From an uncultured Arthrobacter sp. (GTDB taxonomy: Bacteria; Actinomycetota; Actinomycetes; Actinomycetales; Micrococcaceae): a DNA stretch of 5,184 bases. The stretch is taken from positions 1 to 5,184 of the forward strand of contig CALMVY010000261.1 in NCBI GenBank assembly GCA_937873245.1, read 5' to 3'. The notes under the pieces are model-generated. The model ran no database searches, was not told the DNA's origin, and saw only the letters and a program-made list of their open reading frames with translations. Shown one piece after another: positions 1 to 4,726 of this stretch. Position 1 is the first letter of the stretch. Every line of letters starts with the position of its first letter. A program made the position numbers and the translations under genes.

Positions 1-270
1 GGCCTTGGCAAGGCGCTGGCGGGCCTGCTCGGCGCGTACGCCGGACTGGCAGACCAGCACCACGCGGGAGCCCAGGCGGGCGGCGAGCTCGTCCGTGTGT
101 TCGGACAGCAGCGGCAGAGGCACGTTGTAGGAGCCGCGGATGTGCATGGACTCGAACTCCGCAGCCGAACGCACGTCGATGACCACGAGGTCCTGGTGCT
201 CGTTGAACCAGGACTGGAGGGTTTCAGGGGCGAGTGCGGTAACAGCGGGTGCCGTGGAAGGGGAAGTCAT
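1..270 (-). CDS. Rhodanese-domain sulfurtransferase (N-terminal 90 residues, cut by the window edge)
   Basis: Rhodanese homology domain, which carries sulfane sulfur as a cysteine persulfide and passes it to an acceptor in the cytoplasm. I translated the minus strand from ATG at 270-268, and the frame stays open to base 1. Visible family marks are the VVIDVRSAAEF strand and CH2A-type motif (about residues 29-39), HIRGSYNVPL (43-52), and the active loop CQSGVR with nucleophile Cys74 followed by Gly77 and Arg79. The loop has the six-residue length of sulfurtransferases rather than Cdc25 phosphatases. There is no signal peptide. The start is supported by GAGAGG (complement of 277-282), 6 nt upstream. 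The gene is divergent from a CsoR-family repressor and shares its operator region, so it is probably repressed by that protein and induced by reactive sulfur species. The C-terminal part, and whether another domain follows, cannot be seen. Confidence 0.9.
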   Translation of the reverse strand, partial: MTSPSTAPAVTALAPETLQSWFNEHQDLVVIDVRSAAEFESMHIRGSYNVPLPLLSEHTDELAARLGSRVVLVCQSGVRAEQARQRLAKA

Positions 271-309
271 GGGTGGCCTCTCGGAAGGGGTCGGGTGGAT
301 ACCTCACCG

Positions 310-339
310 AGTATTGCAGATACCCCCGGGGGTAGTCAA
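310..339 (-). promoter_or_regulatory. Predicted promoter of the rhodanese gene
   Basis: Read on the minus strand, TTGACT (339-334) matches five of six positions of the -35 consensus. AATACT (315-310) follows after an 18-bp spacer as a weaker -10. The spacer contains the perfect palindrome at 321-334, so repressor bound there should block this promoter. No transcription start has been mapped; the call rests on box similarity and spacing. Confidence 0.5.
321..334. promoter_or_regulatory. CsoR/CstR-type operator 1
   Basis: Perfect 14-bp palindrome TACCCCCGGGGGTA. CsoR-family repressors bind GC-tract dyads flanked by TA/AT of exactly this kind, and a CsoR-family gene begins 59 bp to the right. 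The site fills the spacer of the predicted rhodanese promoter and touches the -35 box of the divergent csoR-type promoter. The palindrome is seen directly; binding is inferred from the family. Confidence 0.8.
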
Positions 340-361
340 AATACCCTAGGGGGTATAGAAT
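333..361 (+). promoter_or_regulatory. Predicted promoter of the CsoR-family gene
   Basis: TAGTCA (333-338) is a partial -35 match. TAGAAT (356-361) is a good -10, and the spacer is 17 bp. The spacer almost exactly contains operator 2. The -35 boxes of the two divergent promoters overlap base for base at 334-338, so the two promoters stand back to back. Confidence 0.55.
341..356. promoter_or_regulatory. CsoR/CstR-type operator 2
   Basis: Imperfect 16-bp dyad ATACCCTAGGGGGTAT, with outer arms ATACCC and GGGTAT around a 4-bp centre. Its centre (348.5) is 21 bp from the centre of operator 1 (327.5). That is two helical turns, so both sites lie on the same face of the DNA. It overlaps the spacer and first base of the -10 of the downstream repressor gene, which implies autoregulation. 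Confidence 0.75.
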
Positions 362-382
362 TGGTGGAAGTCCCCGACCTTT

Positions 383-386
383 GGAG
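383..386 (+). promoter_or_regulatory. Ribosome binding site that fixes the csoR-type start
   Basis: GGAG lies 6 nt before GTG at 393. An alternative in-frame TTG at 381 overlaps this site and has no site of its own, so GTG 393 is preferred. Confidence 0.7.
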
Positions 387-392
387 AAACCC

Positions 393-650
393 GTGGAACT
401 CAATTCCTCTGAACTGACCCCTGTCATTAACCGTTTGAAGCGAGCCCAGGGTCAGCTGGCCGCTGTTACCCGAATGCTTGAAGAGGGCCGGGATTGCGGT
501 GACGTTGTTACCCAGCTCGCGGCCGTCTCCAAGGCGCTGGACCGGGCCGGATTCGCCATCATTGCAACGGGCCTGGAGCAGTGCATCGTCCAGAAGGATG
601 CAACGATGGACAAGAAAGATCTGGAGAAGCTCTTCCTCTCCCTCGCCTAA
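393..650 (+). CDS. CsoR-family transcriptional repressor, CstR-like (persulfide-sensing type)
   Basis: DUF156/CsoR-family all-helical DNA-binding repressor, 85 residues from GTG 393, close to the usual length of the family. Typical features are the N-terminal RLKRAQGQL segment (14-22), Cys35 in EEGRDCGDVVTQLAAV, and Cys64 in GLEQCIV. In copper-sensing CsoR the ligands are Cys-His-Cys with the His four residues before the second Cys. Here that position is Gly60, so Cu(I) sensing is unlikely. The two-cysteine, no-His pattern is that of CstR, which responds to persulfides and polysulfides by forming Cys-Cys di- or trisulfide links. The divergent rhodanese gene supports a sulfur role. The protein probably represses itself, the rhodanese and the downstream DUF302 gene through the tandem operators. 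Family assignment is firm; the inducer is inferred. Confidence 0.92.
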   Translation: MELNSSELTPVINRLKRAQGQLAAVTRMLEEGRDCGDVVTQLAAVSKALDRAGFAIIATGLEQCIVQKDATMDKKDLEKLFLSLA

Positions 651-683
651 CCGGACCTGTTGTCGATCAGCCCACGGAGAACC

Positions 684-1080
684 ATGACGTACGCGCTCGC
701 TACCACCGTCCCCCTTCCGTGGGCCGAAGCCCGGGACCGCACCCGGGACGCCCTGTCGGCCCAAGGGTTCGGAATCCTCACGGAAATCAACGTCCGCTCC
801 ACCTTCGAAAGCCAAGCTTGGCGCTGAAACGGCAGACGCTGTCGGGAACTACGTCATCCTCGGGGCCTGCAACCCGGCCCTGGCCAGCCGTGCCCTCGCC
901 GGCGAGCCGGAAATCGGTGCGCTGCTGCCGTGCAATGTCGTGGTGCGCCGGAAGAAGGATGCAGAGTTGACCACGGTGGAAGCCATCGACCCCCAGACCA
1001 TGGTCCAGCTCAGCGCCGCGCCGTCAGTCAAAGAAGTACGCCGGTACCCGCCTCCGGAAGGCCCTCGCCGACCTGGGTGA
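684..1080 (+). pseudogene. DUF302 family gene, broken by two apparent +1 frameshifts
   Basis: ATG 684 has GGAGA at 676-680 just upstream and follows the CsoR-family gene by 33 bp, so it is probably in the same transcript. The first frame gives MTYALATTVPLPWAEARDR and reads to about EINVRSTFE, then stops at TGA 825-827. Dropping one A in the AAA run at 808-810 restores AKLGAETADAV, then NYVILGACNPAL, LLPCNVVVRR and VEAIDPQTMVQL, all typical DUF302 segments. That frame ends at TGA 1078-1080. Dropping an A near 1038 would continue as VKEV-AGTRLRKALADLGEA, the expected C-terminal helix. That third frame then has no stop until TAG 1205-1207, inside the convergent gene, so the true 3' end is unclear. 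DUF302 proteins are small proteins of unknown biochemical function, often found near sulfur- or metal-stress genes. Both lesions being extra A bases leaves sequencing error possible. Confidence 0.82.
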
Positions 1081-1095
1081 AGCGGCCGGAAAGCG

Positions 1096-1112
1096 CCGCA
1101 GACGCTCTGCGG
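1096..1112. terminator. Possible hairpin between convergent genes
   Basis: CCGCAGA and TCTGCGG form a perfect 7-bp stem with a 3-base loop. It lies between the end of the DUF302 remnant and the stop codon of the convergent DUF2254 gene, where a bidirectional terminator is expected. There is no T-tract on either side, so the call is weak. Confidence 0.35.
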
Positions 1113-1137
1113 AGAGCTGTGGGCTGGCGCAGACCGT

Positions 1138-2499
1138 TCAGGCAGGGTGCATGGTTTCAGTATTTTGGGCGAGGCGAAGTAGCCGTTGGCGATCCGCGGG
1201 CGCGTAGCTTGCGGTATCCATCGCAAAGCGCATTCTTGCCACCTGTTCGAGTATCTCTGCCCGGTACCGGCCGTGGCTGTCGCACCATGAAAGCTCCTGA
1301 AGCAGCTCCAGAAGACGCTCTGCGACGGCGGGGTCCGCTATTCCATACAGCCGCGGCTGGGCCATGACCAGTTCCAGCAAGTCACCCAGTGTAGGCATGG
1401 CCAGCACAACTCGTACCCTTCCCGCTTCATCGGTGAGCTGTATCGGGCCCGGATGGCGGCGGGTCAGCCGGCACAACAGTGCGGAAAGATGCCCCAAGAC
1501 ATGCACGGCGGTTGTCGGGTCGTTGATTCCCGGCGACAGGGCACGGGCCGCGACGTCCACGAGCTGGCGGAAACCGAAACCGACGTCCTGAACATTGGTT
1601 CGTTCGACGCCCGTGGTGACGGCTGAGCTGATGGCCGCCTGCAAATTTTCCTGAGTCTTGGCGCTGAAGGCAGCTTCCGGGCCAATCGGCCAGGCCGTGG
1701 CGAACGGGATTCCTTCCACCAGGGAACTTCCGGGCTCGCGCTCAACATGGATTAGTGCCCCGTTGTCCACAGCTGCCTGCACGAGGGCCCCGGCTTCGAT
1801 GGAAGTGAGGAATCCCGATTTTGAACACATGATTCGGGTTCCTTTTCCCTGGCCTGTTAACCCCTCGGGCAGTACGGGCCTGTCTTCAGGGAAGACCCTG
1901 TCGATGGTTTCCCGGGTTTCGGCGTTGACCCTGCGCATCATGGTTTCGACACGGATTTCGCGGGTCAAATGGGCCAGAAAGAGTACCAAACCCATGACAC
2001 TGCTTATCGCGAGCACAAACGCGGCTGTGACAGAGAACTCGGGGACAAAGGATGGGCCCTCACTGGTTTCGGTCCGCACACTGCGAAGAACGGTCAGCGA
2101 GAAAGCGAACGTTGCCAGGAACAGGGCCAGGGTTCCATGGACGAACCGGTCTGCAGTGAAGGTGCGCAGCAGCCGGGGGGAGAACTGGCTGCTGGCCAGC
2201 TGCAGCGTCACCACTGTGAGGGAAAACGTCAGTGAAGTCACCGTGATCAGGGACCCCGCAATCGCCTGCAGCACAGACCGGGCCGCTTCGGGGCCACCGC
2301 TGAAGAGCAGCACCGTGACGCCGTCGGGAAGCTCATCCACGGCGGCATCCAGTCCCGGCAGCACGAAACCCATGGCCACGGCCACGATCACAGCGAGAGC
2401 AGGCAGTGGCCACAGCTGTGTCCTGAAAGTGTCAAGCAGGCGTGCTGCGCGCCCGCTGCTGGCCCGCTTGCCGGCACTTGTTGCAGGCGCCTCATTCAT
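1138..2499 (-). CDS. DUF2254 family membrane protein
   Basis: A 453-residue predicted inner-membrane protein of unknown biochemical function. Four hydrophobic segments are visible at about residues 29-48, 78-101, 120-138 and 157-177. A large soluble C-terminal region follows. It carries the family signature DVGFGFRQLVDVAARAL (305-321) followed by SPGINDPTTAV (322-332), which identifies DUF2254. The length is typical and the frame intact. The ATG at 2499-2497 is preceded on the minus strand by AGGAAGG, with a 9-nt gap. The gene stands alone, convergent with the DUF302 remnant and divergent from the small gene at 2853, so the context gives no clue to its role. The first 25 residues are polar and basic (KRASSGRAAR), suggesting a cytoplasmic N-terminus. 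The family assignment is from recognised motifs; no function is claimed. Confidence 0.93.
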   Translation of the reverse strand: MNEAPATSAGKRASSGRAARLLDTFRTQLWPLPALAVIVAVAMGFVLPGLDAAVDELPDGVTVLLFSGGPEAARSVLQAIAGSLITVTSLTFSLTVVTLQLASSQFSPRLLRTFTADRFVHGTLALFLATFAFSLTVLRSVRTETSEGPSFVPEFSVTAAFVLAISSVMGLVLFLAHLTREIRVETMMRRVNAETRETIDRVFPEDRPVLPEGLTGQGKGTRIMCSKSGFLTSIEAGALVQAAVDNGALIHVEREPGSSLVEGIPFATAWPIGPEAAFSAKTQENLQAAISSAVTTGVERTNVQDVGFGFRQLVDVAARALSPGINDPTTAVHVLGHLSALLCRLTRRHPGPIQLTDEAGRVRVVLAMPTLGDLLELVMAQPRLYGIADPAVAERLLELLQELSWCDSHGRYRAEILEQVARMRFAMDTASYAPADRQRLLRLAQNTETMHPA

Positions 2500-2852
2500 C
2501 AGATACTGCCTTCCTGAGAGACCTGGGTCTGGGACATGTCTAACACCCGCGATCTGTGGCGCCTACCCGGAGGTTGCTGCGGCCCGGGCGGCCACCGTGG
2601 TGGTCACATTGGCGTAACGCGCCGCCGACTGTGGCTTCCGATTCAATCACGGGCGTTGACCGGCCCGGCGCCATCTTCCTACCGTGGGGATAGAAGCGGC
2701 GCCGATCCGAAGACTGAGTCCAAGTCATGCAGCCGGAAAAGGGCGGGCGCGCCGAAGCCCTGATGAAATCCGGGCGCTCGGGTATCAGGCTAGGTGCACC
2801 GCCATCCCCGAAAGGCTCTTGCAGCCGCCCGAACCGGCAGGGAAGGAAAGTA
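2500..2852. other. Divergent intergenic region, 353 bp
   Basis: This holds the leaders and promoters of the DUF2254 gene (leftward) and the 96-residue protein gene (rightward). I found no convincing coding frame: the open frames here lack ribosome sites and read as low-complexity Arg/Gly/Pro peptides. Visible elements are a dyad CCACC-GT-GGTGG at 2592-2603, which could be an operator, and a sigma-70-like promoter at 2656-2685. No clear promoter was seen for the leftward gene. Confidence 0.5.
2656..2685 (+). promoter_or_regulatory. Candidate promoter for the 96-residue protein gene
   Basis: TTGACC (2656-2661) and TACCGT (2680-2685) are separated by 18 bp, a fair actinobacterial sigma-70 type match. 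Transcription from here would begin near 2692 and leave a leader of about 160 nt before ATG 2853. A nearer promoter cannot be excluded. Confidence 0.4.
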
Positions 2853-3143
2853 ATGAATCCCCATCCAACTCTTACTATCCAGAGCGCAGGCGCAGGCGCT
2901 GGCGTGGCGGTCCCCGGCACGCCTCTTGGCTCCAGGCGCGGTTCTGACAAGACACATGATCCGGACATCGAGCGGATGCTCACCGCACACGTCCACTGCG
3001 GAGAAGAAATGGCCCTGGTCGGCCCGGACGACCCGAGGGATACCGATACTGATGCACCGGCCATCGCCGGGCAGGCGCGGCGTAACGGTCCGCGAGTTTA
3101 CAGATGCTTTTGCGGCTTTTCGTTCGACCAGGCAAAGGAATGA
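2853..3143 (+). CDS. Small conserved-looking protein with a possible split zinc site (96 residues)
   Basis: I do not recognise a named family. ATG 2853 has a strong purine-rich ribosome site (GGAAGGAAAG, 2841-2850), which singles it out from longer in-frame extensions. Residues 9-25 are a low-complexity Ala/Gly/Val stretch. A charged middle follows, with a run rich in Asp (PDDPRDTDTDAP, 58-69). Two clusters of potential metal ligands are visible: HVHCGEEM (His46, His48, Cys49) and YRCFCGF (Cys85, Cys87). The pattern, with Gly after the second Cys and the acidic FDQ end, resembles small zinc-ribbon proteins, but the first knuckle is HxHC instead of CxxC and the linker is long. It has no signal peptide or membrane segment. 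It is a single-gene unit followed by a hairpin at 3156. Coding status is likely; zinc binding is inference. Confidence 0.68.
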   Translation: MNPHPTLTIQSAGAGAGVAVPGTPLGSRRGSDKTHDPDIERMLTAHVHCGEEMALVGPDDPRDTDTDAPAIAGQARRNGPRVYRCFCGFSFDQAKE

Positions 3144-3155
3144 CAGCTTGTCCGA

Positions 3156-3184
3156 CACCAAACAGTGCGGCTTCGCATTTGGTG
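3156..3184 (+). terminator. Probable hairpin terminator of the 96-residue protein gene
   Basis: CACCAAA (3156-3162) pairs with TTTGGTG (3178-3184), and TGCG/CGCA pair inside around a GCTT loop. A 3-base bulge (CAG) lies on the left arm. It starts 12 bases after the TGA. There is no T-tract, as is common for actinobacterial terminators. Confidence 0.5.
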
Positions 3185-3203
3185 GTGCCGGGGGGCGCTA
3201 AAA

Positions 3204-3249
3204 GGATCGGATTCGCGCTGAAGGATGCATGCAAGTTGCGGTCCGATCC
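3204..3249. repeat. Inverted repeat with 8-bp arms
   Basis: GGATCGGA (3204-3211) and TCCGATCC (3242-3249) are perfect inverted copies 30 bp apart. The intervening sequence includes the self-complementary TGCATGCA. It could form the closing stem of an RNA structure or be a protein-binding dyad; its role is unknown. Confidence 0.5.
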
Positions 3250-3314
3250 GCCGGCGTCCGGACACCCATTTCTCCGCTTGGACGGCCCCCGAGGGTTAGC
3301 CCCCGACGATCGGA

Positions 3315-3335
3315 ACCGGCCCGGCCGCGGCCGGT
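3315..3335. repeat. GC-rich palindrome
   Basis: ACCGGCC (3315-3321) and GGCCGGT (3329-3335) pair with a 7-base loop. Alternatively, 3321-3334 (CCGGCCGCGGCCGG) is a perfect 14-bp palindrome. It could form a stable hairpin, but no T-tract follows. Confidence 0.45.
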
Positions 3336-3454
3336 GATAGCGAGGGGCCGCCTCACGTCTCCAGGACCGGTGTTGTCTGGGTAGCCACGGTGGCGACGCT
3401 CGTGCTTCGGTCTATTTGGCAGAATAATGCACCACGAAGCTCCTAGGGATGCAG

Positions 3455-3480
3455 AAAACCCCCGGTTTCCCGGGGGTTTT
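3455..3480 (-). terminator. Strong intrinsic terminator of tRNA-Ser (symmetric, could act both ways)
   Basis: An 11-bp perfect stem, AAAACCCCCGG paired with CCGGGGGTTTT, has a 4-base loop. On the minus strand it begins 3 bases after the encoded CCA of the tRNA and ends in a TTTT run. The A/T ends make it symmetric, so it would also stop rightward transcription entering from the non-coding stretch before it invades the tRNA gene antisense. Confidence 0.9.
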
Positions 3481-3483
3481 CCT

Positions 3484-3573
3484 TGGCGGTGACGGTGGGA
3501 TTTGAACCCACGTTGGCTTTTACACCAAACAACATTTCGAGTGTTGCACCTTCGGCCGCTCGGACACGTCACC
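3484..3573 (-). tRNA. tRNA-Ser, anticodon CGA, with encoded CCA
   Basis: Read on the minus strand, the acceptor arms GGTGACG and CGTCACC pair perfectly. They are followed by discriminator G and an encoded CCA (3486-3484). The anticodon stem CAACA/TGTTG closes the loop CTCGAAA, giving anticodon CGA, which reads the serine codon UCG. The T arm is GTGGG-TTCAAAT-CCCAC. A long variable arm (TTGG...CCAA) marks a class II tRNA, as expected for serine. UCG is a frequent serine codon in GC-rich genomes. All arms fold, so the gene looks functional. Confidence 0.97.
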
Positions 3574-3582
3574 AACCTGACT

Positions 3583-3612
3583 AGGGTACCGGAGCAAAGC
3601 GCTCATCCACAA
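3583..3612 (-). promoter_or_regulatory. Candidate promoter of tRNA-Ser
   Basis: Minus-strand TTGTGG (3612-3607) and TACCCT (3588-3583) are 18 bp apart, and the -10 ends 9 bp before the tRNA 5' end. Spacing and location fit a tRNA promoter. It is close to the oppositely directed promoter at 3673-3701. Confidence 0.55.
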
Positions 3613-3672
3613 AACGGCTGCCCCGGAGCGGTTCGGAAGCGTAGCAACGCGACCCGCCTGCAGCGGACACGC

Positions 3673-3701
3673 TTCCCTGTGCCTGCGGCTGGCACTAGAT
3701 T
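3673..3701 (+). promoter_or_regulatory. Candidate promoter of the dehydrogenase/PTPS operon, near-leaderless
   Basis: TAGATT (3696-3701) is a good -10, with a weak -35 TTCCCT (3673-3678) 17 bp upstream. The -10 ends only 10 bases before ATG 3712. Transcription should therefore begin within a few bases of, or at, the start codon. The short AAGCAAG before the ATG is a poor ribosome site, which fits leaderless or short-leader translation, common in actinobacteria. Confidence 0.55.
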
Positions 3702-3711
3702 CGTAAGCAAG

Positions 3712-4722
3712 ATGACTACTTCCGACCAACACACCACCGCCACCGCATACTGGACCGTCGGCCCCGAAAAAGGGGAACTCCGGCGCGAAGACCTCCCGGC
3801 CCCCGGCCCCGGTGAGGCGCTCGTCCGCACCCTGTTCTCGGGCATCAGCAAAGGCACCGAACTGGTGGTCCACAACGCCCGCGTTCCGGAATGCGTGGCC
3901 GAAGAAATGGCCGCCCCGAACCAGGAAGGCACCTTCCCCGCCCCGGTGAAGTTCGGCTACCTCTCCGTCGGCGTCGTCGAGGACGGCCCGGCTGACTGGC
4001 TGGGCAAGACCGTGTTCTGCCTGTACCCGCACCAGGACCGCTACGTCGTTCCGGTGGAGTCGCTCACCGAGGTGCCGGAGGATGTCCCCGCCCGCCGCGC
4101 CGTGCTGACCGGCACGGTCGAGACCGCGATCAACGGGATCTGGGAGGCCGGGCCGCGCCTCGGAGACCGCGTCGCCGTGATCGGCGCCGGCCTCGTCGGC
4201 GGCATGGTGGCCAAGCTCCTGGCCTCCTTCCCGCTGGGACGGCTGCAGCTGGTGGACGTCGACCCGGCCAAGCGGGCGTTCGCCGAAACGCTCGGCGTCG
4301 AGTTCAGCCACCCCGACGACGCCCTGCCGGACTGCGACATCGTGATCCACTGCTCCGCCTCGCAGGAAGGCCTCGAGCGCGCCCTGCAGCTCGCGGGCGA
4401 CGACGGCGACGTCATCGAGATGTCCTGGTACGCCGACCGCAAAGTCAGCGTGCCGCTGGGGGAGGACTTCCACGCCCGCCGGCTCTCCATCCGCGCCAGC
4501 CAGGTGGGCGTCGTGGCCCGCGCGCGCCGCCACCGCCGCACCACCGCCGACCGGCTCCGGCTCGCCGTCTCCCTGCTGCGCGATCCCGGGTTCGACGTGT
4601 TCCTCACCGGCACGTCCACCCTCGACGAGCTGCCCGACGTCGTCCAGCGGCTCTCCGACGGCGCGCTGGACGCGCTCTGCCACGTCATCAAATCCCCCGC
4701 CACAACAGAAACCACGAGGTAA
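3712..4722 (+). CDS. MDR-superfamily (zinc-type alcohol dehydrogenase-like) oxidoreductase lacking the usual zinc site
   Basis: A 336-residue NAD(P)-dependent dehydrogenase-like protein, of typical length for the medium-chain superfamily. The N-terminal GroES-like half is followed by a Rossmann domain with VAVIGAGLVGG (154-164; Gly158, Gly160, Gly163). Acidic residues at the end of the second strand (LVDVDP, 180-185) favour NAD(H). The usual catalytic-zinc segment GxCGTD is replaced by SGISKGTE (43-50), with Ser46 in place of Cys. There is no GHE motif and no four-Cys structural-zinc lobe. This resembles the BchC-like GISxGTE branch. ATG 3712 is preferred over upstream in-frame starts: those would put coding sequence through the tRNA region, and the protein similarity begins after 3712. 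The stop TAA overlaps the ribosome site of the next gene, 4 nt away, so the two are almost certainly co-transcribed. Substrate unknown. Confidence 0.9.
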   Translation: MTTSDQHTTATAYWTVGPEKGELRREDLPAPGPGEALVRTLFSGISKGTELVVHNARVPECVAEEMAAPNQEGTFPAPVKFGYLSVGVVEDGPADWLGKTVFCLYPHQDRYVVPVESLTEVPEDVPARRAVLTGTVETAINGIWEAGPRLGDRVAVIGAGLVGGMVAKLLASFPLGRLQLVDVDPAKRAFAETLGVEFSHPDDALPDCDIVIHCSASQEGLERALQLAGDDGDVIEMSWYADRKVSVPLGEDFHARRLSIRASQVGVVARARRHRRTTADRLRLAVSLLRDPGFDVFLTGTSTLDELPDVVQRLSDGALDALCHVIKSPATTETTR

Positions 4723-4726
4723 ATCC

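Larger units (their letters stand above)
3144..3454. other. Non-coding stretch rich in inverted repeats
   Basis: No coding frame here has a ribosome site or a protein-like translation. It contains the hairpin at 3156-3184, the inverted repeat at 3204-3249, a GC-rich palindrome at 3315-3335, and the alternating TGCATGCA at 3226-3233. It lies between the 96-residue protein gene and the terminator of the tRNA gene. It may be only a 3' leader and spacer, or may include an unannotated small RNA. Confidence 0.4.

Noticed and set aside
321..356. The two palindromes read as a CRISPR or transposon-end repeat
   Set aside because: There are only two, they are not identical, and they lie 21 bp apart in a divergent promoter region next to a CsoR-family gene, which explains them as operators.
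1658..2617. 319-codon plus-strand open frame opposite DUF2254
   Set aside because: The translation is Ser/Arg/Thr-rich with no motif, while the opposite strand has clear DUF2254 signatures, membrane segments and a ribosome site.
2882..2905. GGCGCA-type short repeats near the start of the 96-residue gene
   Set aside because: They simply encode the Ala-Gly run of the protein; too short to call a separate repeat.
2540..3064. 174-codon minus-strand open frame across the divergent intergenic region
   Set aside because: No ribosome site or recognisable motif was seen, and it overlaps the better-supported 96-residue gene.
3484..3573. tRNA-Ser as an attachment site for an integrated element
   Set aside because: No integrase, no second copy of the tRNA 3' end and no composition change are visible in the window.
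3502..3711. 70-residue N-terminal extension of the dehydrogenase
   Set aside because: It would start inside the tRNA gene and cross the tRNA and operon promoters. The extension has no family similarity, and ATG 3712 follows a good -10 box.
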